Origin: Anticarsia gemmatalis
Taxonomy: Eukaryota > Arthropoda > Insecta > Lepidoptera > Erebidae
Length of the DNA stretch: 64,000 nt
Assembly: GCF_050436995.1 (NCBI RefSeq)
Contig: NC_134763.1
Location: 2,790,001 to 2,854,000 of the forward strand
Direction: 5' to 3'
Under the pieces are notes generated by a model. The model saw nothing but the letters and a program-made list of their open reading frames with translations. It had not been told where the DNA came from and searched no databases. Positions within the stretch are counted from its first letter, which is position 1. Each line of letters begins with the position of its first letter. A program made the position numbers and the translations under genes. Shown here piece by piece: positions 1 through 13,438 of the stretch.

Positions 1-3000
1 CCTATCTGCGTATATTTAGCATATAATCTTTGCCACGAACAGTGTCTGTGGAGCGATAGGCCGCGAGAACAAAAGCCGCCAGTGGACTGTAAACTAGATA
101 GCCCTTAAATTAATTAATGGTGGGCAGATAATCTTTTGTACCATTAGAAATAAAGGCACGAATATATGTATCACTTTCCATACAATATTTCCCATTGTGA
201 ACGTTAAAAGGGTCCTAAATGGCAAGATATTTGCGGGACGTGCCGTGATTTTACTAAAGTTTATAATTTGAATTTTGTATGGCGGTCGTAAAATTTGGGA
301 CGCTATGTTATGCTGTTTTGAAGTGGGGAACACGTGATTCAGATTTTAAACGCTTGTATGTGTGTTTATTTCTTGAAATATGTACTCGAAATCGTAATAA
401 AAAAGCTACTGCCTTCTGTTCAGAGTGATAATTGAATACGACTGAAGATCGCGAAAGTTATGGGTTTGATTTCTGAATAATTAGGCAATGTTTTAATAAG
501 TTTCAAAAATGTTAAGTTTAGCTGATCAGTATCGTGAAATTTGAAAGTCAGACAATAACTACACGAAGCCTTGTACGAACATAATTCAGGAACTACTCAA
601 AATATGACTCCTCAATATTTTTATTACAGAAAATAAAATTATAGTAAGCAGTATTGTTATTTTTATAGTTCTCCTGAGAGTCATAAAACTCTCCCCTATG
701 GTATGGCTAAGTGGTTGCGTTTGCTGAGTTTACGAAGTGAATCTTACTTGAAGGTGCACTATAATTTTTTCTATCTCACGATGGTATAAAGTGCGTCTTT
801 TAATAAGTTTTTTGTTAAAGTTCTATGATAATCAAATTCCTGTTGAATATTTTCTTTGCTTTATTGAAGTATAGCCGTATTTCTGCTGTTGTGTATTCTT
901 AACCATACGAAAACATCACTGTATGTTTGGGCTGATTAAACTTATTAGTTCTAAAATAAGTTGTGAACAATATCATTAAATGAAACAAAGGACATTGAAC
1001 ATCTTTGTATGGATTTTGGACCAAGTGCCGCCCAACATTGAAACATAGTGCACAATGTTCCTATGATTAACACTAGTCCGTAACTCAGAGCGCTTCAAAA
1101 TCCATCCGAGGAGTTTTGAGAAAAACAATAGAATGTAAAGGGTATTACATTCAAAAATATTTAAAAAACTAATACCTGCAATAGTATTTGTCATAATTAT
1201 CGATAATCAGTATTTATATGAGCCAATAAAGACTTGTATTTAACACAGTCTATTTACCTCTGCTAATGAGCATCATATATCTTATAAATGCATATCGGAA
1301 TTAGATATTCATTAGAGGTGGAAACGGTGAATGACTTAGTTCCGTTTAAAGCCGGATATCAGTGTGTTCCGGATGAACCGGCCCGGTTATTGGATGCGGT
1401 AACTTGTGTGTTAATGCACGGTGCATTGTTTAATGGATGTTTCTTTGATTTGTTTTTTGTTGATTGGACAACATATTAAAAACAAAAATTGTTTTACATA
1501 TTTATTTAATTTAGTATAACAATAGTAGGAATGGTGGAGTATTATTAGTAGCTTACGACTGAATTTTAGTTACTAGACAACAGTTTGTATTATTTCTTAA
1601 GTTTGTATTATTAGATGTGAAAGTCTGTATGTATGTCATATTGCACGAGGAACCTAATATAACGCCTTTAAACAGATATAAATCGTCATTATATTGACAA
1701 ATGCATATTTAATAACAGAAAAACTATGTGGGCAAAACTTAGTTTAAAATATATATTTAACTATGACCAATAATGTTACAGGCAAATCCAGTAGTTAGAA
1801 AAATCACAATATTTCCTATAAATACCAATATTATTATTATTTATCGATCGAACAAAACCAACACGGATTCTATCTATTTTCAAATCATCATAAAAATAAA
1901 CAGCACTCGTAAGTACCTATATATTTTTTCCTCCCCATCACATCACTTCAATATCCTTCACTCAAGCCTGACCCCGAACACATACATACACAAAAAGTAC
2001 ACAAATACACAGTACAAAGGTACATAAGTACACACATTTCCGGGTACAAAGCTGTAAAGGACAGTAAAGGCGCATCCGAGGAAAGAATGTAATGCTATTA
2101 GGCTTCGGCCATTTTGTTAATGCAGATGCATACTCCCTTATGAAAGCGTGTGCTGCGTGCTGCGGTCAAAGTGTGAATGATGGACTATTTTCATAGTGCC
2201 TAGGACTTTGCAGATTTCGTTAGACAGTTCGTCAATCTAATTGACTTTAGATTTGGAGATTGAGAATCGGTATTAAGTGAAATGATTAAGTAATTAAACC
2301 AGTTCATAAAATACGGTGTATCGATAATGACTTATTAGCATCGGTAAAGTAAATTCATGCTAAAATTATTCGATGAATTTAAAATAACTTTTAGTTGAAG
2401 ACCAGAATAGTCACCAATTTGGGCCTTGAGAAGGCATTTTTAGAAGCAACACAAAACGAGCCTTAAAATGCAAAAATGAACGTTAAAAAATCACTTAGCA
2501 AAAAACCTAGTCACATCGCCAAAACTCTGAAAAAGTACAACACAACAACACAACGGATGAAATAAAAAGCTTTCGAATTAATTCCTATGGTTCTCTGAAT
2601 AATGTATGACGGATTACATTATCGCACTAGCTGTTTACCCAGTGTTCGCCCGGGTGCATCGTGCGCCCGGGATTGTCAAGCCTTTGATGTTACGTGGGTT
2701 TTTAATGAACTTCTATATCTATCTCTCTTCCTCTCATTTTGTTGAGAGCTCCGCTGAATTAGGTTGAAAGTTATGCTTGCAAAACGCGCTGTTACTCGCA
2801 AGAGCTGCTTCAAAAATGGATGTGTGATTTAATTTAAAATTGAGAATGGCAACATAAACAGTTTTGACAAGGTTATGTTGACAAAAAATTGCAGCTTTTT
2901 CGTGTTACTAATTCGAAATTGTTGCAAAAATTGTGCTTTGTTCACAATCAGTTTTAAAGACATGTTATTTATTCTATTACGTTTTTTGAGGTATTATTGT

Positions 3001-4090
3001 GGCTTTCATATAAATGTCTAGTTGTTATTTTTGCAATTAAACTCCGGGTGAATCGAACACGAGACCTTATTATTGATGTCACGTAGCTACTGTTATACCG
3101 AATCATGAACCCATTATGACACAATTACAAAAGTGTAAAACGTAAAAAATTGTCTTGTAGTCAATAAAAAAAGAATTACAATTTCGTTTGATAAAAATAA
3201 AGTCGTACTTCTTTGTCACTTTTTCCCACAATCAATATTAAACACCGACGTTTTTTACAAAACCTTTCTATAATGGAATCCTGAAAACTTAATTCTTTAT
3301 GAACGAGGAAAGCCCTCATTTTGCAAGGCCATATTTTAATCAGAATTCGACAAAGAACTTTAAAAATATTTAATTTATGAACACCTTTATTCTTTATTCA
3401 CCTTTATTGTGAAGGTACTAAGAATGAAATTCGAATGCAAAGAAGTTCAACCCTTTGCATTTTACGTCCTTTTTTCCAAAAACAATAGATCTAAGGTAGT
3501 ATCGAGTTCAATTTTATTCGGTCGTTCAAACCTTTAATAATTGAATAACTTGGAGCCCCAAGCCGTGTTGGGAAGTGTTAGAATTTCACAGGAAAACCTA
3601 TAAAATTTATCTTGAACTAAAGTTTTAGAGTTTTCAGGTAATAATTGATACGATGTCCGCCGTAAACCGATCTTAACCGGTTATGGGCGGGTGAAGCCGG
3701 ACTGTGCTGGTCCGAAGTGGTGTGTACTGGAATTTCTGGAACAATCGATATAGAAGACTTGTGTTGTTATTTTTATAGCCTAGTGTTGTAGACTAGGTGG
3801 TTTTGTTTGGGTGATACATTTTAAACACTCGCTCAATCATTCGGTTTTGTTACTTTGTTTTATTTCTTTACACTTTAGTGTGAAATCGTAAAATTCCGGG
3901 ATTTCTCGCTAATGTATTGTGATGTATGGTTCATTTGATACATACTGTTCCTTCTCAAAGTTTGCTTTAGTAAATAGGTTCTTGGAAAATCGTGTGGATT
4001 GGTTTAGATACCTTTTTGGCAGTTGTTTTTTTCATTCATCTAGGTCTTTTTTTCACGTTAAATAACGGCGGAAAATCTGTAAAAACGACG
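1..4090. other. No gene seen
   Basis: AT-rich sequence with many stops in all frames. I see no exon, RNA gene or clear repeat here. Confidence 0.5.
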
Positions 4091-4099
4091 TATTTATTG

Positions 4100-4135
4100 G
4101 TCATAAACTTAACTGACAAAAGTTAAGTTTATGAC
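4100..4135. repeat. Perfect 15-bp hairpin
   Basis: GTCATAAACTTAACT and AGTTAAGTTTATGAC pair exactly around the loop GACAAA. Confidence 0.85.
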
Positions 4136-4396
4136 TGGCGTGATTTTTCAGTAAAAAATAATTATTTATTCTGTCAGTTAGGCTGACGTCTGCCTGTTAG
4201 CCATAAATATGTACTTTAATGTCAAAAACGTTTTTGACTTCACCACGTTTTTCACATTTGCATTAAATTATCCCAATAAATGTTCTCTGGTCTCTACTTA
4301 CCCCCTTAGAAAAGTATGTGATTTCAAGTATGCATTAATAAATTGTAAGATTTTCCTAAATCTTTTTAACGTCTATTAAAGTAATTAAAAAGAAAA

Positions 4397-4474
4397 TGCC
4401 GCTGGGCAAGGGACTCCTCCCGGAACGAGGGAGAAGTTAGGCCTTGAGTCCATCCCGCTAGCCAAGACCGGGAT
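4397..4474 (-). mobile_element. SINE family B tail fragment, minus strand
   Basis: CCGCTGGGCAAGGGACTCC through GGCCTTGAGTCC is the reverse complement of the conserved tail. Confidence 0.6.
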
Positions 4475-4748
4475 CAAGAACGTTTAATAGAACTAATAAT
4501 TCATATTTATATATGAAATAGTAATAAGTTAATACATCATCATTGATGACGTCACTTGTAATCGCGTGTTAATCGCTCAGTTAATACCCTCATTACTAAC
4601 TGTCAATCCGGTTTGATGCTGTTCATATGTTGATTGATGTATTAACCTTTCATTTGCTATGTGAAGCCTAGAAATGTTTTTCTTATTTATTGTATTATGA
4701 CACACACTATTTAAATGTAAGTTTGACGTTTCTGTATTATTTAACTGC

Positions 4749-5040
4749 ACGTTTGGCGCAGTGGTTAAAGTGGTCACTTCGCCTCAATAACCGTAGCGCC
4801 GCGTGTGATGGGTTCGAATTCCAATCGGGACAAATCTTTGTGTGATGAGCACGAGTATTTGTTCTGAGCCTGGTTGTCAATTTATCTACATGAGTGTGTA
4901 TTTAGAAGTATATAAATAAATAAATATTGTTGGACAACTCACACACGGTTATTTGGTTACCGCAATACAAGCCCTGCTTAGTTTGGAATCAAATGACTGT
5001 GTGTGAGTTGTCTAATGATATTTATTTGTTTATTGCGACA
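4749..5040 (+). mobile_element. tRNA-headed SINE (family A)
   Basis: The RNA polymerase III A box TGGCGCAGTGG (near 4754) and B box GGGTTCGAATTCC (near 4811) are followed by a SINE body. Two inverted segments (ACAACTCACACACGG and CTGTGTGTGAGTTGTC) lie near the 3' end, ahead of an AT-rich tail. It is known from memory as a common moth SINE type. Confidence 0.75.
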
Positions 5041-5641
5041 ATTAACTTACATAAATTTAGATTAGGTAGAAGTCTTAGCAGAGTCGATGATAATTTTGAC
5101 TCGAAATCAAACCAAATTCAAACAGGAACTTTAGTAAAAACTACTTTTGTCGTATTTTATGAAAACATGATTAATTTTGCCCTAAATATTTAAATTGGAC
5201 TTTTTAATTGTCAAATACTTCAAAGGAAATGTTTTTCAATGCAACAGCGACACGAAATATTGACAGATATCAACCACAAGTCATTGTAATGATTGACCTT
5301 CTGTACAAAGAAAAATACATAATAACCAACCTAATTTCATAGTGAAACAATCCGACCATAAAATATACCAAGAACACAACATTTCATTAACCATGTACTA
5401 GAATATTGAAACGGGACACAGCAAATTAACTATGTATTCCAGGAAAACGCGGTAACTGGCAACGCTACCTCAAACTTGTCAGTTACCAAGTTTTCTCGCT
5501 CAGCATAGAACCGTTCATGTGTGCTTTGTAGGCTTAAGTTTACGCAACGAGTGAAGTGAGTATGTAGTTAAATGGGTATTGAAAAGTTTTGTTAAAGACG
5601 ATCGATTTGAGTATAAAATATATAATAATTTCGAAACGTAG

Positions 5642-5743
5642 GAGTCCCCAATCCGCGCTTGGCCAGTGTGGTGGACTCAAGGCCTAACCCCTCCCCCTCA
5701 TTTGGGAGGAGACCCGTGCCCTGCAGTGGGACAGCACTGGGTC
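5642..5743 (+). mobile_element. SINE family B tail fragment
   Basis: Only the conserved 3' portion is present (CGCTTGGCCAGTGTGGTGG through CTGCAGTGGGACAG). Confidence 0.65.
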
Positions 5744-6721
5744 AAAAAAAAGACGCTAGTTTGGCTCGTCATCGTCGGACACACATTTGTCTATGTCTGA
5801 TTAATTTCGCATAGTCAACGTCTCAAAGATGTATTACATTGATACATTTCCATCACACTATTGGTCAATAAACAATTCGCAATGAAACACTAAGCAGAAT
5901 CCTTAGATAACCACATCGTGTTAATAGAATAACATTAAAGCACTCTACATATAAAGCCATAAAAAATCTCCTCGTTTAATATATCTGGTGTAAAAATAGT
6001 GTCAGTAAAGTGTCATATTTTTTGTCTCTTTCCTCCGCACCCTTTGCAGCGCTTCATTTATTTTTACCGCAGCATAATCTTAAATGACAATCTTAACTTG
6101 GAAGGATAATAAGTGCAGATATTATTTTCCTGGTTTCAAAACTTTATATGAGAGAAGCGAAATATTTTTCAGAACAATGAAATGACATCTAAAAAAGATG
6201 AATTTCATGAAAATCTTTTATTTATCTGATATTGTTATTGTCCGAGTAATTTTATTATTATATATATTATATTAAGTGTAATTATTATATTATATTAAGT
6301 GACCAATAAACATTTAAATATTTTTATGTAAATGAGATTGGTTGTACACTAGATAAATAAATAGGAACTTTATAATACGAAAAATCTTTATTTTTATGAA
6401 CAGACATACTCTAAATGCGGAACTAGTTTTGCTATTATGTGTTATTATAATATTATGCAAAAGAATCGTTATCTTAAAAACAATTTTGTTTAGAAGCTTT
6501 GTATAATGTTACATAGATCATCACGGTAGCCGGTATATTCTAATATTCTCTCGAGAGCATTCCCGTAAAATAGCAACGAATGGCGAGCAAAATATTAGCG
6601 CTTTATGCATCGGACCATAAACTACAGTGGCTGCATTCATTTATCATTTAATATTCATTACACTATAAAGTGTTTTAATATCGCATACTAATATAAGTTT
6701 TACTTCTTTTGTCCTAGGGAG

Positions 6722-6770
6722 TAGCATGCACGAGGTCACGGGTTTGATTCCTATAAGGTATTATCCGCGA
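6722..6770 (+). repeat. tRNA-like SINE head remnant
   Basis: A B-box-like GGGTTTGATTCC follows GCATGCACGAGGTCAC. A similar remnant is at 46800-46860. Confidence 0.35.
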
Positions 6771-6879
6771 TCTAGAAGAAATGAAGTCAAAAACACAATA
6801 AGATCAACGAATATCTCTGCATGGACCACGACCTGCGCGACTCTAAATTTAGGTTTTGATAAAAGTGTAGATAAACCAT

Positions 6880-6977
6880 TTACCCCTGGTTTCTGAGGTA
6901 CGTTTTTTTTTTATATGAGTTTAAACGCTTTTGAATAGATAAATACCGCTAAATGTACCTCAGAAATCGGGGGTTAG
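6880..6977. mobile_element. Small MITE with about 20-bp terminal inverted repeats
   Basis: The ends TTACCCCTGGTTTCTGAGG and the complement of CCTCAGAAATCGGGGGTTA form inverted repeats. A related half copy lies at 48515-48610. Confidence 0.55.
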
Positions 6978-7674
6978 TGAGTTAGCACGTAAGCATAAAA
7001 GACAAGCAGACAGGCATCAGCATTTAACATTTTATATGTAGTATGGATTGATGCACAATTTACACACAATTTTGAAAGAAATATAATTTTATATTATTTT
7101 TATCAAAACTAATACTAGCTATCATAGTTTCTAATTTCACCTATAGCTATTGAAACCATTTCATTCGGCTAGAACACCTGTATCCTGCACATATTATTGT
7201 ATAGATATAAAGGTACAGTTAGCACCAAAATTAATGGAACACATAGAGCGAATCTGCATTGTTCACAGCGAGTGCAGAAGCACTTACGTTTATTTTAATG
7301 AGTCTGTTTTGAGTATGTTTTTACTAATGTGAACGTATTTTTGGTAAATTTCATAATCCACAAAGCCTTTGCTATGCAATCTCAAAATTATGTTCAACTC
7401 CGGTAAAAGATATTTTAATATAAATTTGAAAAGAATAATAGTACTTTGCTCGACTCGAGAAGAATAACGGAGATCTCGTGATCAGCAGTCTTATACACAC
7501 TATCACCCTGACTATTAAGGCACTAGGCAGTTAAATAGTTATAACAGTAGGGGGCTAGTTAATTTAACGTGATTTAAAGCCTCATAATCTATATAAAAAT
7601 AGTTTGTATTTACAATCATTATATGATTCACAAAAATATAAAATCAACTTAAGTGTAGAGATAATAACCTAGTA

Positions 7675-7810
7675 GTGTTACTAATATTATAAAAGCAAAG
7701 GTTTGTAAGGTAACTCTTTCACGCAAAAATTACTGAACAGATTTTGAAAAAAATTGTATACTCAGGATTAACACAAAGTATACATTTTATCCAGGGGAAT
7801 CTTCTCTATT
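7675..7810. repeat. Remnant of a common moth dispersed repeat
   Basis: TACTAATATTATAAAAGC and AACTCTTTCACGCAAAAATT are hallmarks of a repeat end seen widely in moths, recalled from memory. The family is not certain. Confidence 0.45.
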
Positions 7811-8494
7811 ATAGTTAATATTATAGAATATAAGGCAAGCACGATGATGGAAGGAACATTATTTTTCTATAAAAAAATACATACAAGCCAATGACTACCT
7901 CGTTGACTGTACACACATATATCTTAGCTAGTTCACCGTCAGCTATGATTTAGTAGAGAGCCAGTCATAACGTACAGCCGAGTTTTATACGTGTTGCAAC
8001 TAAACTGGCTGTAACGGCTCCACAGGTAAACTTTGTTCTGTATCGACTGTGGAACGGCTTTACTTTATGTACGGCTTGGCATTTATGTTTTGAAAATATT
8101 TTTATTTTTTGATAGTAAATTGTGGGTTACAACCACAAAGTTGGTACTGTTGAAATTGTTTCGACTTTTTAAAATGGATTTAAAGTGACTAATGGTAACT
8201 ACTTGATGCTAAAGATTCCCTGAGATGCCCCGAATATTGTCCCATAACCCTTAGTTTAAAAAGCTAAGAAATAAACTTTTTATTACCTATGCATGAAACG
8301 CAAAAGTTTGTAGATATAAGTAAACGTTTAGATAGATATTTGGTACTCTTTGACACGCAGACTAAAAAAAAATTGGACAAATCTTTGCCCACAGCCCCTT
8401 CTTAATCTATATTAAGACATACCTAATTATAATATCGTAATAAATCACGCCACGGACATCTCTAGCAAAAACTAGTGAATCCCATAAGAAACCT

Positions 8495-8784
8495 TTTTTT
8501 TTTTTTTGCCTCAGGAAAATGCATTCCTGTATGTCCACCCCAGGGAGCAAAGCGGGGGTCTGTCGGGCTCTCCCGCCGGCAAGGCGTTCCGGCTAACGTG
8601 GGCATACCGACTAAAAACCTGACGGTGTTCCTTCCACAGTCACCATAAGGTGGCCAGGACGCGGTACCTCCAATCGGATACTCCGCGTCCCAGCCGGTGA
8701 CGGCCCGCTTTGGATGCGGGCTCTACTTCGAGCGGGGGCGGGCATGAGGATTGCTTCCCCCTATCTCTCCACTTTACGGGGGTG
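8495..8784 (-). mobile_element. Retroposed LINE or SINE tail with poly(A) and 16-bp target duplication
   Basis: This GC-rich 290-bp block starts with a T tract, so on the minus strand it ends in poly(A). It is flanked by identical 16-bp copies of ATCCCATAAGAAACCT at 8479-8494 and 8785-8800. This is the mark of target-primed reverse transcription. It is probably the 3' untranslated end of a LINE; the family is not determined. Confidence 0.8.
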
Positions 8785-9276
8785 ATCCCATAAGAAACCT
8801 ACGCAAACGTAGTCTAACAAAAACTAGTAAACTAGTAATACATTACTACATTTCACTCAATACTTCAATCTATCACGGTAAACCGATCCAGCAATAGTGT
8901 CACTACTCAACACCCCAAGGAACTGGAAACTAAGACGAAGTCCTTGTATTTCCAATACACAATTATTTTCCGTTGGTGCGTGTATTGTCCCGCGAGACAA
9001 TAGTGTGGTGTCGGACTACCTAGCTGTGTTTCATATCTTTTTTTACTGCTGGATGAAATATTTCTAGAAGGTATTATTGGTTAACGAAAACAACAGATAT
9101 CCTTATTTAACTTTAGGCGTTACCTAACCATAAAATTACAGCGAAATCACTTTTATCCAATGGTTTTTAAACATTTACAACTCCAAAGTTTAGACTGTCC
9201 CAGTTAAACCAATTATACATCTTGTTTCTGTCACTATTGAATTCGGGTATTTATCCATCAGTTTAGGCGTTTAGCA

Positions 9277-9325
9277 ACAAAAGCGTAACAAACAATCAGG
9301 CAGAGAGACTTTCGCATATTTTGAT
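9277..9325. repeat. Short remnant of a dispersed repeat end
   Basis: AAAGCGTAACAAACAATCAG and AGAGAGACTTTCGCAT resemble, in complement, the 7675 type of repeat end. Confidence 0.3.
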
Positions 9326-9834
9326 TTTTTAAGAATTGGTAATGCTCGCATCTTTTATGAAGACATTTTGTCTATCGTCATCAATAAAATTGAAAAAAAA
9401 CGCTTTATTGTGATCGCTAACGCCATCTAGGAATGTTTCCCGGAAACTATACATAATTATATCCGAAGTTATTATTTGGCCCACTTTAAACTGGCACAAA
9501 CTATCTCAAGCAGTTTGTTGTAGCAGTTTATTGGCGTTATATTAATATCAACTGTCGTTCGCTTGCCAACTTTCATAATCAAAGTGTATGTTGTATGTAC
9601 GAGGAAACTTGGCCTTTTTACTTATCATAGATTATTTGGGCGTTTTAGCGTGATTTTGTATACTTATAATGCATCAATAAGAAGAATAATTGATTTTCGC
9701 GTTTGAATAATTAATTACTGTTTAAATCGTAACGTTTGAATTAATTAAGAATAAGCCGTAAACATATTTTGATAGCAAACTTGATTTTGTAAGGAAATCT
9801 CTACCCTGTGCTTTTTATTTGAATATAAATATTA

Positions 9835-9868
9835 TATCACTTATATATTATATAATATATAAGTGATA
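9835..9868. repeat. 34-bp perfect AT-rich palindrome at the head of a SINE
   Basis: The left half TATCACTTATATATTAT is the exact reverse complement of the right half, with no loop. It overlaps the first bases of SINE family B. Confidence 0.85.
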
Positions 9869-10158
9869 GCCGAGTGGTATAAGTTGACACCTTCCACGCA
9901 AGTGGTCGCAGGTTCGAACCCGAGGCAACACACCAATGACTTTTCGAAGTTATGTGTGTATTAGAAATAATTGTCACATGCTCCAACGGTGAAGGAAAAC
10001 ATCGTGAGGAAACCTTGCATGCCTAAAATTTGTTTAATACATTTATTGAGGGCATGCAAAGTCCCCAACCCGCACTTGGCCAGCGTGGTGGACTCAAGGC
10101 CTAACCCCTCCCTCATTACGGGAGGAGACCCTTGCCCAGCAGTGGGACAGTAATGGGT
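9862..10158 (+). mobile_element. tRNA-headed SINE (family B), full copy
   Basis: A box TAGCCGAGTGGT and B box GGTTCGAACCC are followed by a body shared with copies at 62698 and 63517, ending in the tail CCCAGCAGTGGGACAGTAATGG. The head overlaps a 34-bp perfect palindrome. Confidence 0.8.
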
Positions 10159-13100
10159 TAAATTTATTTATTTTATAAATCCTTTAAAAATTTTATGATT
10201 TGTGCCAAAATATCACTTTAACAATAATATTAATAATTATTTTTTATGTTTTTGTTTTTTCTCCAAACGCGTATTAAGTTTGGAGCCTTATGAATTGTAC
10301 TAAAAAATGGAGCGGTTCTTCTTTAATCAGGGGTGAAAAAGGTTTATTTTCAGAACAAAGAGTGCAGTTTTTTTGTACGTCAATTTTTATCGCGAGCTGG
10401 GGGAAATTGGGGCTGAAATGACATTTTTGAAGTCTTTATCGAAACCCCTTCTTTATGAAGCTAATTATTGCTTTGTCTTCGTATTATTTCTTAATTCTTT
10501 TGTGAGATTCCCTTTTTTTATAAATGAGGTGCAAGGGTTGATTGGGGGAAAATGTATAATTTATTGTTCTGATCCCCCTAATTATCATGAAAATTTTTCT
10601 TTTGTCAGAATTATTCTAAGATTTTCATTATTTGGAAATAAAAGACAGATTTCTATTTTGACGGGTCCAGAAACATTTTTTTTTTTTATTAATATTACGT
10701 TATTATTATACGGTACGTAAATGTTTTACTGCGCATGGCCAAATTTGTGGCTAAACTGCCAAATAAAAATTATTGTCACATATTTTGACGGATTAATTTT
10801 GATATTTAATAACCACATAATGTATGCAAACTAACAGCTAACTAATTCAAAATCCTTACTAAATTAAAGCTAAGAAAACTGTAGAAAATCATCTTTACAT
10901 ATGTATCCTGTCAATTTGCATTCTTCAATTCCCAACACATAATTATGATACGTTTAGCTTCAGTTTGAATTACAAGCTAACAGACTAGTCTATATAAACG
11001 ATGCTAAGCGGTCTCCTTTAAAATAAGAGAAAACTAAAATAAATATGAATAGAGAAAATTTAAACTAAAATATTAAAGAAATTTCACAATTAATAGTATA
11101 CTAAAATAAATAAGTTTAGTTGTTGTCAATAACATGAACGAACGCCTAACAACGTTAGTTCATGTCGGTAACACTATTAGGTAGAATTGCGTTATATTAT
11201 TAGGTTCTCCAGGTTAGCTAGCCTAGATAACCTTAGTCCTATTGACTTGACAAATGACTTGGATAATAATGAAATGATACCACCAAAGTACAATATTTTT
11301 AAACAGACCTCGCATCAATTAACTTTGGCTACAAAAGTATTAAATTACACATTTGTACTAAAATATTTTCAACATAAAATCTTCCATCGTCCAAACTATT
11401 CACTCAACAATATCTCGCAAACATTTAAAATAGTTGTACAAAAGAATTTTAACAAACTTTTACTTCAATAACTAACTTCTTTGTAAACGGACTGGGATTC
11501 TCTTTTTTTCCTTAAAGAAAATTTATATTATTTTCCGTTTCGCCCTTTGAGAACTCTCTTTGAAGATGGTACCGAGAATACTTGGAGCAACGGCTTCCTT
11601 TTGACCGCAGAGTTATGGCTTAAAAATAGATTAAACCGAGTAACGTTAAACGATATCGGCTGGAAATTGCTTTAAGATACCCCCTTTGTATTTGTTTGTT
11701 ACTGTTTTCTACATGGTTGTGATTTTAATCCTACTGGCTAGTAATTTCCTATTGTTGTACGGGTTGTGCAAACTGGGGGATAAGTCCGTTGTTAAATGGA
11801 CAACATATTATAGAAACTCATGTGGCTCTGCAACGCTCTTAGACTTATTAGATTAGAAACGAAAATTATAAACACGAATAACATGTTAGAATCCATACCT
11901 TTTTTTTTAAACACAACTCCCGCCTTAAGACTTGCTTTTGTGTTGCGGGGACTTTTACAAACATACAAACAACGGACACAAAGTACAACCAGACCCGAAA
12001 AAAATATTTGTGGATCGCACAAATGATTGTTCGGAATTGAACACACGACCTCCCGTCGCAATAGTGGCTAACTAATCACACGACTTTTTATTTTTACTAA
12101 GATACAAGTTATCAAAGCAAGTTCATATAACATTAAAGACCATACACATACCTTCAACATATAACACGATACACGTCCAATATTAACAAGATATGATTCC
12201 AGCCAGCACAGACACACATAATTCAAAGCGAGCACACTCGGCTGCATCGATACTCTATAACTCGATTAGTCGGCACATCTGAAGGCAAATCGATACACCT
12301 AGCGTACACGATACGGATGGATGAGAATAATTATATCGGTATTAGAGATGGGGGTTGTGTTACGTCTTAGGGCTGATGCAGACGTTTTAAAGGTTATTAA
12401 AAAAATTTTGGAACGTATACAAATTTTTCAATGTCTGAATAATTCACAAGTGGTCATCTGATTTCAAACTGATCACAACTTATTTATATACTTCTATGTA
12501 CATAGATACTTATCTACATTTGCATCCTTTTTTTTATCTTAAAATAAATACTCTTAGCTATAATTTTTTTTTATTGTACGTTTTTTTTATATTTTTCATA
12601 ACAAAACTTTTTCAATATTTTATTTCTCTCCACGACCGTTTTCGATTCACATTTCGTTTTTTAAGCAAATTAAAAAAACGGTACCATAGATATATATTTT
12701 GTAAAAGTTGATAGGGATATTAAAAGCTTATTACTTTTTAAACAAACGCCGTTAAAATAACCCGTCTTGTCAATAATTCCATCCAAAAAACATGACCCAA
12801 ATTTGTTATACCCTCTTTTAACCGCTCAGGGTTGATTTTTGAAAAACTGCTGTGCTTTTCTCTATCTCTGGTCTTTAATTACGTCTTGCTTCACCAAAAG
12901 CGGATCAGTGATTTAGTCACACAAGCATTATAGCCAGACAGTAATAAAATTTGTATGAATTCGTGAACAGCTTCATTCAACATTATTTAGGCCACAAGAT
13001 CACTACTTTCCCAATGCATCACATGCATATAGCTAATAAGTTTATATAAACAGTTATATTTAAACAATGGATGGCTCCTATGAGGGCAATTCTAATTCGA

Positions 13101-13438
13101 AACAAACAAGCCATAGCCGCGGGCATTGCAGATTAATTGACAGACACAGGCTATTCCTGATCAACAATTATTGATACTCTATATACTAACACACGTGTGC
13201 TATTTTCTATGTGACAACTACTGAATAATATTTGTTCTTCTTAATACCATAAAAGCAAGGTAGCGGGCGGTACTTAAGAAGTCTTACCCAAATTGTAATG
13301 CTAAGTCCCCTGCTTACCCTGAAAAACCGTTGTAAACTATGGTACAATGCCTATTAGGTGAGAATTTAGTTCATCAATGCTCTATAGTGATCCAGATGAC
13401 TGCAGCGACCCAAAAGGTTATTTAAAATGACTACAACT
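10159..13438. other. No gene seen; one SINE remnant
   Basis: Open frames here, including one of 115 codons near 10373-10720, are low-complexity, T-rich and lack an ATG or splice context. Only SINE family C at 11909 is recognised. Confidence 0.45.
11909..12070 (-). mobile_element. SINE family C, decayed copy
   Basis: It shares GGGGACTTTTACAAACA and CACGACCTCCCGTCGCAA with the other family C copies; part of the head is lost. Confidence 0.65.

Larger units (their letters stand above)
5744..8478. other. No gene seen; repeat remnants only
   Basis: Besides the MITE at 6880 and the remnants at 6722 and 7675, nothing is recognisable. Confidence 0.45.

Noticed and set aside
9862..9925. tRNA gene candidate
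   Set aside because: tRNA-like head of a SINE; no cloverleaf closure and the tail repeats elsewhere.
10373..10720. 115-codon plus-strand frame
   Set aside because: No ATG start, biased by T tracts, no splice context or recognisable domain.
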